A DNA stretch of 64,000 bases from Solitalea lacus (GCF_022014595.1 NZ_CP091740.1:1472200-1536199); one strand, 5' to 3'. Shown: positions 27,445-38,773, counted from the first letter of the stretch. The notes: generated from the letters alone by a model not told the origin. Translations and numbers: made by a program.

Positions 27445-27963
27445 TTATGATAAAGTTGGGTCAATCATCTGATGGGAATTGGAGGCCGTATGTTCCTGTA
27501 GTTGCAGTAGGCCTGTGTTGTAGCCTTTCGTTTGGGAGTATTTTAATATATCCTCATAAATATTCGTCTTTATAAATGAATCCCTGGCGATAATAAATAG
27601 TCTTTTCTTTTTAGCATCACTAATTATGGCGCAGTTGTCATGAGTAACATTTTCAAAAGTATATGTGATTTTGAATGGCCAAATGGAGTGTTCTTTCCAC
27701 GTTAGTGGGGCATTGGTAATAATCCTTCCGACTGTATTTTTAATTTGAAAGATGGGTGAGTTTGATATTCTAAATCCAGTTTGTATTTCAATGAAATTGT
27801 TTGACTTGATTTTGAAAGTTTTAGTTAGTTCTATTTGGTTTTTTCTCAATGATTTATCAATGCAGGCAATAACATACCATTTGCCCTCAAATAAAGCCAT
27901 TTTAGCCGGTATGCTGTTCTTACTGCTCGTCGATGGATGATAGAAATTTTGTTGCTGTTCCAT
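27445..27963 (-). CDS. Lipocalin-family protein, possibly frameshifted at its N-terminus
   Basis: 172 residues. The lipocalin signature GKWYVIACIDKSLRKNQIEL, the following strands (TKTFKIKSNNFIEIQTGFR) and the later KRLFIIARDS are present, so this is a Blc-like lipocalin that would bind a lipid or hydrophobic ligand. The annotated start (MEQQQNFYHP) gives no signal peptide, which is odd for this family. A good signal peptide (NSILLLLIIPINTCKAFSW) occurs directly upstream in a different frame, beginning at an ATG at 28043. A one-base indel near 27930-27960, where an A-run lies, would join them. The gene may therefore be broken, or the sequence may have an error. Confidence 0.65.
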   Translation of the reverse strand: MEQQQNFYHPSTSSKNSIPAKMALFEGKWYVIACIDKSLRKNQIELTKTFKIKSNNFIEIQTGFRISNSPIFQIKNTVGRIITNAPLTWKEHSIWPFKITYTFENVTHDNCAIISDAKKKRLFIIARDSFIKTNIYEDILKYSQTKGYNTGLLQLQEHTASNSHQMIDPTLS

Positions 27964-28127
27964 GAGAAAGCCTTACAGGTATTGATTGGAATGATAAGTA
28001 ACAAAAGGATTGAGTTACACTGAAATTTACGAAGATTTTCCATGCATTTGTTGCGTTAATTCATGAAAAATTCATCCCGAAAGTCCTATATTCGTGGCAC
28101 TTTTATAACCCAATAAATACTTTTAAT

Positions 28128-29066
28128 ATGAAAATAACTGTAGTAGGTGCTGGTGCCGTTGGTGCAACCTGTGCCGACAACATCGCTCGTAAAGAGCTTG
28201 CTTCTGAACTAGTTTTATTAGACATCAAAGAAGGTTTTGCCGAAGGTAAAGCCATGGATATGATGCAAACGGCTATGCTGTTAGGTTTTGATACCAAGAT
28301 TGTTGGTTCAACTAACGACTATGCCAAAACTGCAGGTTCTGATGTAGTTGTAATTACGTCAGGTTTGCCTCGTAAACCAGGAATGACTCGTGAAGAGTTA
28401 ATTGGTATCAATGCAGGTATTGTTAAAGGTGTTGCTGAAAACATCTTAAAACATTCCCCAAATGCCATCTTCCTTATTATTTCAAACCCAATGGATACAA
28501 TGACCTATCTTACCTATAAGGCTTTAGGGTTACCTAAAAACCGTGTGATTGGTATGGGTGGTGCATTAGATTCATCTCGCTTTAAATACTATTTAGGTCA
28601 GGCTATGAATTGCTCATCAAACGAAATTCATGGTACTGTAATTGGTGGTCATGGAGATACTACCATGATTCCATTAACTCGTTTGGCTACCTATAATGGT
28701 GTACCTGTTTCTAAGTTTTTAGAAGCAGAAACATTGAAAAAAGTAGCAGCTGATACCATGGTTGGCGGAGCTACATTAACAGGTTTGTTAGGAACTTCAG
28801 CATGGTATGCTCCTGGAGCTGCTGGTGCTGCTATGGTTGAGGCTATTGTTCGTGATGAAAAACGTGTGTTCGCTTCTTCAATTTATTTAGAAGGTGAATA
28901 TGGTCAATCTGATATTTGTTTAGGTGTTCCTGTTGTTGTTGGTAGAAACGGATGGGAAAAAATCATTGATTTTGAACTGAACGAAGAAGAAAAAACAGCC
29001 TTTGCAAAAAGCGCTGACGCTGTACGTGCAATGAACAATGTACTCAGCGACATGAAACTGGTTTAA
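28128..29066 (+). CDS. mdh: Malate dehydrogenase
   Basis: 312 residues. The enzyme interconverts malate and oxaloacetate with NAD. The nucleotide-binding start KITVVGAGAVGATCADNIAR, an acidic residue after the second strand (LLDIKEGFAEGKAMD), the substrate arginines in GLPRKPGMTR and the active-site histidine in VIGGHGDTTMIP are present. The proline-rich loop identifies MDH of the LDH-like type rather than LDH. A terminator follows at 29089-29121. TATATTCG at 28087-28094 might be a -7 box. Confidence 0.98.
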   Translation: MKITVVGAGAVGATCADNIARKELASELVLLDIKEGFAEGKAMDMMQTAMLLGFDTKIVGSTNDYAKTAGSDVVVITSGLPRKPGMTREELIGINAGIVKGVAENILKHSPNAIFLIISNPMDTMTYLTYKALGLPKNRVIGMGGALDSSRFKYYLGQAMNCSSNEIHGTVIGGHGDTTMIPLTRLATYNGVPVSKFLEAETLKKVAADTMVGGATLTGLLGTSAWYAPGAAGAAMVEAIVRDEKRVFASSIYLEGEYGQSDICLGVPVVVGRNGWEKIIDFELNEEEKTAFAKSADAVRAMNNVLSDMKLV

Positions 29067-29088
29067 TTAACCGGTTTAATCGACTACA

Positions 29089-29121
29089 AGGCCTGCTGAT
29101 TATTAACGGCAGGCTTTATTG
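29089..29121 (+). terminator. Terminator after mdh
   Basis: GCCTGC and GCAGGC arms around an AT-rich loop, followed by TTTATTGTTTT, 23 bases after the mdh stop. Confidence 0.8.
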
Positions 29122-29211
29122 TTTTATAACTGATTGGGTAAAACGATTCCGTTGATTTGACGTTGTTAATTTTATTACTTTATTCGATTGGTTTTCTGTA
29201 AACTCTATAAA

Positions 29212-29670
29212 ATGTATTTCAATCTTTCAACATTAATATTCGGGCTCAAAACTTATACCTTACCTATGGATGTATTTAGTTTGGATGGAGAGGGTTATCA
29301 TCCTAAAATTGAAATAACCATTAATGGGGTAAAAAAGAAAGTTATTTTAGATACTGGCGCTTCAAAAACTGCTTTTGATCATGACTTATTGCAGGAAATT
29401 GCCGGTGATCAGGTGTTTCATTTGGATGAAAAATTATCAACTGGATTGGGAACCAATTCAATGCAATGCTACAAGGCAACAATTGACATGGGCTTAGGTA
29501 ATTTAATTATTAAGTCATATGATGCAGCCGTACTTGATCTTTCTCATATCAATATTGCTTACGAAAAACTGGGTTTTGAAAAGGTAATAGGAGTCCTAGG
29601 GAGCGATGTATTGGTAAAGTATAAAGCAATTATTGACTATAATACTAAACTGCTTACCTTAAAAGCATAA
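29212..29670 (+). CDS. Retropepsin-like aspartic protease domain protein
   Basis: 152 residues from the ATG at 29212 (the frame is open further upstream from a TTG at 29188). The core has VILDTGASKTAFDHDLL, the DTGA active-site signature of one-half retropepsin-like aspartic proteases, and a second signature-like loop VIGVLGSDVLVKYKAIIDY. Such domains act as homodimers. The substrate is unknown. No signal peptide is evident. It has its own terminator and stands alone between mdh and gyrB. Confidence 0.82.
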   Translation: MYFNLSTLIFGLKTYTLPMDVFSLDGEGYHPKIEITINGVKKKVILDTGASKTAFDHDLLQEIAGDQVFHLDEKLSTGLGTNSMQCYKATIDMGLGNLIIKSYDAAVLDLSHINIAYEKLGFEKVIGVLGSDVLVKYKAIIDYNTKLLTLKA

Positions 29671-29700
29671 AAAACGGCTATCGTTACCGATAACCGTTTT
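29671..29700. terminator. Terminator between the retropepsin-like gene and gyrB
   Basis: AAAACGGCTATCG (29671-29683) faces CGATAACCGTTTT (29688-29700). The single C-A mismatch on plus-strand RNA becomes a G-U wobble in minus-strand RNA, so it fits gyrB best but likely works both ways. Confidence 0.82.
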
Positions 29701-29730
29701 ATTTAGTTTATTCGTTTTGCAATTCTGCTA

Positions 29731-32035
<2,305 letters not shown>

Positions 32036-32485
32036 ATGAAAAGAAATGAATTTTTAGCAAAGTTAGGTATTGGAGCGGCTTTGGTTTGTACCGGGAGCTT
32101 AATGGAGGCTTGTGGTGGCGGTGGTGATGATCCTGCTCCGTCATCAGGCGGAGGGAATACCTCGGCAGTAAATTTTAATCTAAATGTTGATGCCGACCTG
32201 CCAAATGTTGGCAGCTCCAAAACTAGGCAAGGTATTATTGTAGTTAGAACTGCAACCGCATTAGCGGCAAGTTCATTTGTGGCTCTTGAAGCTGTTTGCC
32301 CTCATGAACACGGCACAATATTTTATGATCAAACTAATAATAGACTCGAATGCAGTTTACACAGCAGTCGTTATTCGTTAAGTGGCTCAGTAATTAATGG
32401 TCCGGTTGGGGCAAGTGGATCTACTAGGGCATTGCATTTGTATAATATCACTTTAACTGAGAATACGTTAACCATTACTTCGTAA
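32036..32485 (+). CDS. Rieske [2Fe-2S] domain lipoprotein
   Basis: 149 residues. The N-terminus MKRNEFLAKLGIGAALVCTG carries a signal followed by a lipobox-like MEACGGGG and a Gly/Ser linker. The domain has the two Rieske cluster motifs: CPH in LEAVCPHEHGT and CSLH in LECSLHSSRYSL, with the usual GxxxxGP loop (SVINGPV). The cluster-binding Cys and His residues are all present, so it should carry a 2Fe-2S centre in the periplasm. It is not part of a cytochrome bc operon here; an oxidoreductase partner is unknown. Confidence 0.87.
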   Translation: MKRNEFLAKLGIGAALVCTGSLMEACGGGGDDPAPSSGGGNTSAVNFNLNVDADLPNVGSSKTRQGIIVVRTATALAASSFVALEAVCPHEHGTIFYDQTNNRLECSLHSSRYSLSGSVINGPVGASGSTRALHLYNITLTENTLTITS

Positions 32486-32556
32486 AAACTAAAACTTTTT
32501 TGGTGTCAGTGTGCTTGGTAGTTTGCGGCAATTGAAAATCTATTTATTAAAAAATT

Positions 32557-32584
32557 TTGTAAATGGATTGAATAATTATATTTG
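32557..32584 (+). promoter_or_regulatory. Candidate promoter for the OmpH-like lipoprotein gene
   Basis: TTG (32557-32559), a 17-base spacer and TATATTTG (32577-32584) match the Bacteroidota/Flavobacterium consensus TTG-N17-23-TAnnTTTG. The start codon is 20 bases after the -7 box. Confidence 0.55.
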
Positions 32585-32604
32585 CCGCAAACTCATTTTT
32601 GAAT

Positions 32605-33213
32605 ATGAACTTTAATAAATCATTTGCTCTTTTACCAATTTGTGGTATTGCCCTGGTAGGGATTATGGCGGCATGTTCTGATAATGCCGGCAATAAATCA
32701 ATAAAAAAAGCTGATTCAACCGCAACTAAAGTTGATGTAGCCAAATCTGAAGTTATTGTTTACATAAACTCTGATTCGTTACAAAAACACTATCAATACT
32801 TTGTTGATGTAAAAAAGAAACTTGACGAAAAGAATACATTCCGTCAGCAGCAGTTTGAAAGCAAAGGCAAAGCTTTTCAGAATGAAGTGGCTAATGCTCA
32901 GCGTGCAGCTCAAGGAATGACTCAAGAGCAGCAACAGCAATTAAGCTTAAGCTTGCAGAAAAAACAGCAAGACTTAGGTATGTTGCAACAAAACCTAGCC
33001 GGACAAGCTGCAAAAGAAGAGCAAGAAGAAACAGAGAAATTATATTCCAAAATAACTGATTACTTGAAGAAGTATGCTCAGGATCACGGATATAAAATGG
33101 TGATTTCGTATTCAAAAGGTAATAGTGCAATCTTATATGCTGATGAAAGTTTAGATGTTACCGGTGATGTATTGAAAGGTTTGAACGAAGAATATCAGGT
33201 TTCCAAAAAATAA
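32605..33213 (+). CDS. OmpH/Skp-like periplasmic lipoprotein
   Basis: 202 residues from the ATG at 32605. A lipobox IMAACSDN follows a signal of about 25 residues. The mature part is mostly a long charged coiled coil (VKKKLDEKNTFRQQQFES, EVANAQRAAQGMTQEQQQQL) between short beta strands (VIVYINSDSLQ and YKMVISYSKGNSAILYADES), the pattern of the Skp/OmpH chaperone family. It likely helps outer-membrane protein folding or envelope integrity, anchored to a membrane. It is preceded by a good promoter match and followed by a strong terminator. Confidence 0.88.
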   Translation: MNFNKSFALLPICGIALVGIMAACSDNAGNKSIKKADSTATKVDVAKSEVIVYINSDSLQKHYQYFVDVKKKLDEKNTFRQQQFESKGKAFQNEVANAQRAAQGMTQEQQQQLSLSLQKKQQDLGMLQQNLAGQAAKEEQEETEKLYSKITDYLKKYAQDHGYKMVISYSKGNSAILYADESLDVTGDVLKGLNEEYQVSKK

Positions 33214-33234
33214 TTTTTGAGCCATAGGCTTTGT

Positions 33235-33272
33235 AAACGAAACGCGTCGGAATTCTCCGACGCGTTTCGTTT
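33235..33272. terminator. Very stable bidirectional terminator
   Basis: Perfect 17-bp inverted repeat (33235-33251 and 33256-33272) with a four-base loop ATTC and a GC-rich centre (CGCGTCGGA). It lies between two convergent genes. Confidence 0.88.
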
Positions 33273-33292
33273 ATTTTATGGACTTATAAATA

Positions 33293-33682
33293 CTAATCAA
33301 AACTTTCCAGAAGCTCGTCAAGGTCTCTTCTTTCGCGTTTGGTTGGGCGACCTGTACCTCGGTCGCGTGTAAAGACAGGAGCTGTAAATACCGACATGTG
33401 ACGAGGTTCTGTATTGATAGGACTTAAGTCTTCGTAGTATAATACAGCTTTTTTTGCCTCTACCCGGTTTTCGAGCAAACCCGTCACTTTTATAATTTTC
33501 TTTTCAATGCCTTTTTGAATATGATAAACTTCATCAACTTTAACCACATGTGCCGGTTTAAGATTGTTGCCTTCAAGTTTTACTTTCCCACCTTTACAGG
33601 CTTCGGTAGCAAGACTGCGCGTTTTATAGATACGAATGGCCCACAGATATTTATCAATTCTTAATTTTTCACTCTCGTTCAT
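33293..33682 (-). CDS. S4-domain RNA-binding protein (Hsp15-like)
   Basis: 129 residues from the ATG at 33682. The S4 domain RIDKYLWAIRIYKTRSLATE, ACKGGKVKLEGNNLKPAHVV, is followed by a charged tail with RDRGTGRPTKRERRDLDELL. This is the layout of Hsp15 (HslR), which binds free 50S subunits with stalled nascent chains. It is monocistronic and faces the OmpH-like gene across a strong terminator. Confidence 0.93.
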   Translation of the reverse strand: MNESEKLRIDKYLWAIRIYKTRSLATEACKGGKVKLEGNNLKPAHVVKVDEVYHIQKGIEKKIIKVTGLLENRVEAKKAVLYYEDLSPINTEPRHMSVFTAPVFTRDRGTGRPTKRERRDLDELLESFD

Positions 33683-33856
33683 AATGCAAATTAACAATTA
33701 ACGTACAAATTTATGGTGTAACCTCGTATAGAATTAACAGTTAAATGACATTGCTGTTCATGTTTTTGGTGAAAAATTGCGTTATTTGCAATGGATTTAA
33801 CCTTAAATCCAATATATATTCAAACTAAATAGTTCATCTTTAAAATTCCTTTACAA

Positions 33857-34678
33857 ATGCCTTTAAGTGCACTAAAAGACAAAGTTGAAAAAGCCTGGGA
33901 AGACCGCTCCCTGCTAAATTACAGCGACATAATTTTAGCTATTGAAGAAGTTATCGAATTATTAGATAAAGGTAAGTTACGTGTTGCTGAGCCAGTTATG
34001 GGTGGTTGGCATGTAAATGAGTGGGTTAAGAAAGCAGTAATTTTGTATTTCCCTACTCGCGAAATGGAAGAAATTAAGGCAGGGCCGTTTGTATTCCATG
34101 ATAAAATTAAGCTAAAAACTGATTTTAAAGAGTCTGGCGTTCGCGTTGTTCCTCATGGTTTGGCTCGTTACGGATCATTCCTAGCTAAAGGTGTGATTAT
34201 GATGCCTTCATACGTAAACATTGGTGCTTATGTTGATTCAGGTACTATGGTTGATACGTGGGCAACAGTTGGTTCGTGTGCTCAAATTGGTAAAGACGTG
34301 CATTTAAGTGGTGGTGTTGGAATTGGTGGCGTATTAGAGCCTGTTCAGGCTGCTCCAGTAATTATCGAGGATGGTTGCTTCCTCGGTTCACGTGCTATTG
34401 TTGTTGAAGGTGTACGTGTTGAAAAAGAAGCCGTTTTAGGAGCCAATGTGGTGTTAACTGCTTCTACTAAAATTATTGATGTAACAGGCTTAAAACCTAA
34501 AGAATACAAAGGTGTTGTGCCTTCACGTTCAGTAGTTATTCCGGGTAGTTACACCAAAGAATTTGCTGCCGGAAATTATCAAGTTCCTTGTGCTCTAATT
34601 ATTGGTAAGCGTAAAGAAAGTACTGATTTGAAAACGTCGTTAAACAATGCTTTACGGGATTATAACGTGGCAGTTTAA
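33857..34678 (+). CDS. dapD: 2,3,4,5-tetrahydropyridine-2,6-dicarboxylate N-succinyltransferase
   Basis: 273 residues. DapD succinylates tetrahydrodipicolinate in the lysine and diaminopimelate pathway. The N-terminal helical domain is followed by a left-handed beta-helix of hexapeptide repeats (ARYGSFLAKGVIMMPSYVNI, GTMVDTWATVGSCAQIGKDV, GGVLEPVQAAPVIIEDGCFL). GSRAIVVEGV and KVVPSRSVVIPG-like ends are typical of this family. Length and order match. A terminator follows at 34696-34729. It is alone here, without other dap genes. Confidence 0.97.
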   Translation: MPLSALKDKVEKAWEDRSLLNYSDIILAIEEVIELLDKGKLRVAEPVMGGWHVNEWVKKAVILYFPTREMEEIKAGPFVFHDKIKLKTDFKESGVRVVPHGLARYGSFLAKGVIMMPSYVNIGAYVDSGTMVDTWATVGSCAQIGKDVHLSGGVGIGGVLEPVQAAPVIIEDGCFLGSRAIVVEGVRVEKEAVLGANVVLTASTKIIDVTGLKPKEYKGVVPSRSVVIPGSYTKEFAAGNYQVPCALIIGKRKESTDLKTSLNNALRDYNVAV

Positions 34679-34695
34679 CTGATATATAATCTTCC

Positions 34696-34729
34696 AAAAA
34701 AGGTATGTTGTTGTCAGCATACCTTTTTT
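34696..34729 (+). terminator. Terminator after dapD
   Basis: AAAAAAGGTATG (34696-34707) and CATACCTTTTTT (34718-34729) form a perfect 12-bp stem with a T-rich end. Confidence 0.88.
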
Positions 34730-34807
34730 ATTTTAAAATAAGGATTAAACGGGCATTTAACCTTAAATGGTTAGTTTTGTAGTTATTTCTGAAATCTAAA
34801 AAAACTA

Positions 34808-35365
34808 ATGCAAAAAGAAATTGAAAAATCATTGGAGGTTTTAAAGGCTGGCGGAATCATTTTATACCCTACCGATACCATTTGGGGGTTGGGGTGTGAT
34901 GCCACAAATGCTGAGGCGGTTGAGAAAATTATTCAGCTGAAAAAACGTGAAGGCAAAAGCTTTATTGTATTGCTGGATAACCTTAATGATTTATTTCGAT
35001 ATGTAAAGGATGTACCTGAAATTGCATATGATTTAATTGAATTGGCAGATAAACCGTTGACAGTTGTGTTTGAGGCTGGTAAAGGATTAGCCCCCAATGT
35101 TTTAAATGAAGATGGTAGTGTCGGCATTCGGATTGTAAAACATCCTTTTTGTGAGCAATTGATTAAGAAGTTCAGGAAGCCGATTGTATCTACCTCAGCA
35201 AATATTAGTGGTCAACCATCAGCGATGTGTTATGAGGAGGTTGCAGAAGAAATTAAACAAGGCGTTGACTATGTGGTTGATTATGAGCGAAGCAAAAAGT
35301 CAGCTTCGCCCTCTTCAATTATAAAACTAAGTAGTGGCGGTGTTGTAAAAGTACTTAGGAAGTAG
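34808..35365 (+). CDS. L-threonylcarbamoyladenylate synthase (Sua5/YrdC/TsaC type)
   Basis: 185 residues. It makes threonylcarbamoyl-AMP for the t6A modification of tRNA. The YrdC motifs are present: GGIILYPTDTIWGLGCDATN, KKREGKSFIVLLDNL, PLTVVFEAGKGL, and RKPIVSTSANISGQPSA. There is no C-terminal Sua5 domain, so it is the short TsaC-like form. TAGTTTTG at 34772-34779 could be a -7 box. The next gene, a CCA-adding enzyme, is also for tRNA, 95 bases downstream. Confidence 0.95.
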   Translation: MQKEIEKSLEVLKAGGIILYPTDTIWGLGCDATNAEAVEKIIQLKKREGKSFIVLLDNLNDLFRYVKDVPEIAYDLIELADKPLTVVFEAGKGLAPNVLNEDGSVGIRIVKHPFCEQLIKKFRKPIVSTSANISGQPSAMCYEEVAEEIKQGVDYVVDYERSKKSASPSSIIKLSSGGVVKVLRK

Positions 35366-35460
35366 TTCTTAAATCACGAAAATTAGGTTTTGTGATTCAT
35401 TGTAATTTAATCAGAAAGATATTACTCTCCCTTTCCATGGGTGAGTTGGAGGGGCTTTAA

Positions 35461-36915
35461 ATGAAAAAACATCTCAATCATCCAATATTTAAAACGATAT
35501 CTGAAGAAGCGCAAAAGTTGAACATTGAGTCTTTTGTGATTGGAGGATTTGTTCGTGATATTTTTTTAAAACGCCCTTCTAAGGATGTTGATATTTTAGT
35601 ACTGGGCAATGGAGTTGATTTTGCCACTGCTGTAGCTAAGCGTGTCGGCTTGGAGAAAAGATTGGCTGTTTTCAAAAACTTTGGAACAGCGATGCTTAAA
35701 CTCGACGATTTGGAGGTGGAGTTTGTAGGGGCCCGTAAAGAATCATACCGTTCTAATTCCCGAAAACCGATTGTAGAAGAAGGGACTTTGCAGGATGATC
35801 AAAATCGTCGCGATTTTACCATCAATGCTATGGCTATTCGTCTGAACGACGGCAGTACCTTTGGAGAATTGGTTGATCCGTTTAATGGTATTATCGACCT
35901 TGAATACAAAACTATTCGGACTCCGCTTGATCCCGATATTACGTATTCGGATGATCCCCTGCGAATGATGCGGGCCATACGATTTGCTACACAGTTAAAC
36001 TTCACTATAGAGGAAAAATCGCTTAATGCCATCATTCAGAATAAGGAGCGAATCAAAATCGTTTCATCTGAACGCATTACGGATGAGTTGAATAAAATCA
36101 TACTTTCAAAAAAGCCTTCTATTGGCTTTAATTTGTTGTTTGATACCGGTTTGTTAGAATTAATATTTCCACAAATGGTAGCACTGCAAGGAGTTGAAAC
36201 AATTAATGGTAGATCCCATAAAGATAATTTCTATCATACGCTGGAGGTGCTGGATAATATTTGCAGGTCAACTGATGATTTATGGTTACGTTGGGCTGCA
36301 ATTTTACATGATATTGCAAAGCCTGCAACCAAACGTTATGATCAGCAACACGGCTGGACGTTTCATGGTCATGAAGACAAAGGTGCGCGCATGGTGCCCA
36401 AAATTTTCCGCCAATTAAAACTTCCTTTAAATGAAAAAATGAAGTTTGTGGAAAAGATGGTGTTATTGCATTTACGACCTATTGTTATTGCACAAGAAAT
36501 TGTAACCGATTCTGCAGTTCGACGCCTGTTGTTTGATGCGGGAGAAGATATTGACTCTTTGATGAAGCTTTGCCATGCCGATGTTACCACTAAAAATGAG
36601 TTCAAAATCAAGAAATACAAACGGAATTTTGAATTGGTTCAACAAAAGCTGAAAGATGTTGAAGAGCGTGATAAAATGCGAAACTGGCAACCCCCTGTTA
36701 CCGGAACGGATATTATGACCATGTTTCAATTACCTGCAGGTAGGGAAGTGGGTATATTAAAGAATTTGGTGAGAGAGGCAATTTTAGAAGGAGAAATTAA
36801 AAATGACCGGGAAGAGGCGCTTAATTTTATCGTTCAAAAAGGTGTAGAAATGGGGTTTATTGTTTACGACAGGGCTCCTGCACCTGTTGATGAAGAAAAT
36901 AAAAAGGAGGCTTAA
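35461..36915 (+). CDS. cca: CCA tRNA nucleotidyltransferase with HD domain
   Basis: 484 residues. The head domain has VIGGFVRDIFLKRPSKDVDI with the GGxVRD and DxD metal motifs, and RRDFTINAMAIRLNDG and DPLRMMRAIRFATQLNF, all typical of class II CCA-adding enzymes. The C-terminal half has an HD phosphohydrolase domain (WLRWAAILHDIAKPATKRY, FHGHEDKGARM). It builds or repairs the CCA end of tRNAs. A terminator follows at 36922-36954. Confidence 0.96.
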   Translation: MKKHLNHPIFKTISEEAQKLNIESFVIGGFVRDIFLKRPSKDVDILVLGNGVDFATAVAKRVGLEKRLAVFKNFGTAMLKLDDLEVEFVGARKESYRSNSRKPIVEEGTLQDDQNRRDFTINAMAIRLNDGSTFGELVDPFNGIIDLEYKTIRTPLDPDITYSDDPLRMMRAIRFATQLNFTIEEKSLNAIIQNKERIKIVSSERITDELNKIILSKKPSIGFNLLFDTGLLELIFPQMVALQGVETINGRSHKDNFYHTLEVLDNICRSTDDLWLRWAAILHDIAKPATKRYDQQHGWTFHGHEDKGARMVPKIFRQLKLPLNEKMKFVEKMVLLHLRPIVIAQEIVTDSAVRRLLFDAGEDIDSLMKLCHADVTTKNEFKIKKYKRNFELVQQKLKDVEERDKMRNWQPPVTGTDIMTMFQLPAGREVGILKNLVREAILEGEIKNDREEALNFIVQKGVEMGFIVYDRAPAPVDEENKKEA

Positions 36916-36921
36916 CGCCAC

Positions 36922-36954
36922 AAAAGGCGCAATTTTAATGAAATTGCGCCTTTT
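36922..36954. terminator. Terminator between cca and creD
   Basis: AAAAGGCGCAATTT (36922-36935) and AAATTGCGCCTTTT (36941-36954) form a perfect 14-bp stem with loop TAATG, between convergent genes. Confidence 0.88.
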
Positions 36955-36974
36955 TAATGACGTATATGCAGGTT

Positions 36975-38399
36975 TTAGTTAGTTTTAATTTCAACTTTTC
37001 TAAAATCGTACCAGTCTACTTTTCTTGAGATATACATTACCAAACCTAGAATTACAAATAAACCAATGCTGCCAATCATAAGTGCGTAATCTTCCATTTG
37101 CAATAAAATGAATAAGAATAGATATAGCGCCGACAATAATGAACTCATCAGAATTGATAACCCACGACTTTTTAATACACTGCTTGAGAACCAGGTAATT
37201 AGTAAAACTGTGGCAGACGATGCTAATAAATAGGCCCAACCAAATGGCATATGTTCTGTGAACGATAACAGTAACGTATAAAAGATAGTTAAAGCCATAC
37301 CAACCAGGATATATTGTATCGGATGTATACGTTTTTTGTTAACTAATTCAATAAAAAAGAAAGTGGTGAAAGTGAGGCCAATAAACATAAGTGCATATTT
37401 GGCCGAGCGGTACACTTTTAAATAGAAATCAACAGGCATTAATAGATCAACGCCGAAAGCGAAGTTGTCGGTTGTTGGTTCTGCCTTATCAGAGGCTTTT
37501 GCAGCTTCATTCCCGAGTTGCTCTGCATCATTAGGTTCATCAGCGAAGTTATAACGATCTCCTGCCCATTGCTGTGGAAAATTTCGGTTAAGCTCTAACA
37601 CTTTCCAGGTGGCGGTAAATCCTTGGTTATTTACCGTTCTTGATTCTGGTAAAAAGGCTCCTGAAAAGCTTGGGGCAGTCCATGGTGATTGGAGTGAAAC
37701 CTGCGTTTCTTTGCCTAATGGCCAGAAACTAAGTTGGCTACTTCCGTTTAAATCAATGTTGAAATTAAATTTTAAAGCGGTTTGATTTAATGCTTCAAAT
37801 GATAATGGTGCACTTAAGCCCGAATTAAATACTCCTCCTCGCTCAATCCCGGGATTTACCCTAACATTTTGGTTATTGATATTTAAAACTATGGTTTCCT
37901 TAATTCCTCTTAAATCACTTATGCCAATTGTAATAAACGCCTCATTCCATAAAATGCTTTCTGGTACAACCTTTAGGCTGCTAAGGTCCGGAGCGGCAAA
38001 TGAACCACTAAACGAAAGTTTTCCGTTGTAAAGTATGGCTTCGTAGATTCCTCTTTTTCGTACTTCCGGCTTTACATTTCCATTGATTTTTAACACATCC
38101 GGTAGAAAGTGAAGATAGTCAACACTTATTTCATCTTTTCCATCCGTGTTCTTTTTTACAGTACGGTAGGGGATGTTCAAAATTGGACCGGCCAGCGTTT
38201 GTGAGTTTCCCCACTTCGAATAAATGTCTTTCACGGCCAGGTTCCGTGTTGAAGAACGTTCCTGAATCAGGTCTTGAATCATACTGGATGGGATAAGCAA
38301 TAGCAGGGTTAAAAACCCTACAGTTATCAGTTTAAATAAAATTGCATTGCGTTCCCAAAAAGTTGGTTCTGAATAGGTTGTTGAATCAATCGTTTCCAT
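36975..38399 (-). CDS. creD: Inner-membrane protein CreD
   Basis: 474 residues. An N-terminal helix (LITVGFLTLLLLIPSSMI) is followed by a large periplasmic domain of about 280 residues (QDLIQERSSTRNLAVKDIYS, KWGNSQTLAGP and others match CreD) and four to five C-terminal helices. CreD is an envelope protein linked to beta-lactam and stress response in other bacteria. It is the third gene of a minus-strand group with a winged-helix regulator and a membrane protein. No CreBC two-component genes are nearby. Confidence 0.93.
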   Translation of the reverse strand: METIDSTTYSEPTFWERNAILFKLITVGFLTLLLLIPSSMIQDLIQERSSTRNLAVKDIYSKWGNSQTLAGPILNIPYRTVKKNTDGKDEISVDYLHFLPDVLKINGNVKPEVRKRGIYEAILYNGKLSFSGSFAAPDLSSLKVVPESILWNEAFITIGISDLRGIKETIVLNINNQNVRVNPGIERGGVFNSGLSAPLSFEALNQTALKFNFNIDLNGSSQLSFWPLGKETQVSLQSPWTAPSFSGAFLPESRTVNNQGFTATWKVLELNRNFPQQWAGDRYNFADEPNDAEQLGNEAAKASDKAEPTTDNFAFGVDLLMPVDFYLKVYRSAKYALMFIGLTFTTFFFIELVNKKRIHPIQYILVGMALTIFYTLLLSFTEHMPFGWAYLLASSATVLLITWFSSSVLKSRGLSILMSSLLSALYLFLFILLQMEDYALMIGSIGLFVILGLVMYISRKVDWYDFRKVEIKTN

Positions 38400-38452
38400 G
38401 TTTTTTTATTTTTAAAAGTACTTTGTGTTTCAAAGTTTTTGGTCAAAAAAAA

Positions 38453-38755
38453 TTATTTATTCGATTTTAGTAATTGCTCCAGACTGTTTAAATGATCAAT
38501 AAAAGCTTTTTTGCCATGATGTGTGGCCGCATAGGTTGTGTTGGGCTTTTTTCCAATAAATTGTTTAGTTATTTCAATATACTGTAGTTCCTCCAATGCT
38601 TTTGAATGGCTAGCCAAGTTACCGTCGGTAACTTGAAGTAATTCCTTTAAAGTAGTAAAGTCGATAGTTTCGTTTACCATCAAAACCGACATAATGCCTA
38701 ATCGTACCTTACTCTCGAAGGCTTTATTGAAATTTTGGAAAAGATTTGCTACCAT
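38453..38755 (-). CDS. Winged-helix transcriptional regulator
   Basis: 100 residues. The helix-turn-helix region is FTTLKELLQVTDGNLASHSK and the wing follows at IGKKPNTTYAATHHGKKAFI; this is the MarR/PadR-like 'DUF' type of regulator often next to creD in Bacteroidota. It probably dimerises and controls the small operon it is in. It lies 53 bases before creD and 18 bases after the membrane protein gene, all on the minus strand. Confidence 0.9.
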   Translation of the reverse strand: MVANLFQNFNKAFESKVRLGIMSVLMVNETIDFTTLKELLQVTDGNLASHSKALEELQYIEITKQFIGKKPNTTYAATHHGKKAFIDHLNSLEQLLKSNK

Positions 38756-38773
38756 CGACTTAACGCTTTTGCT

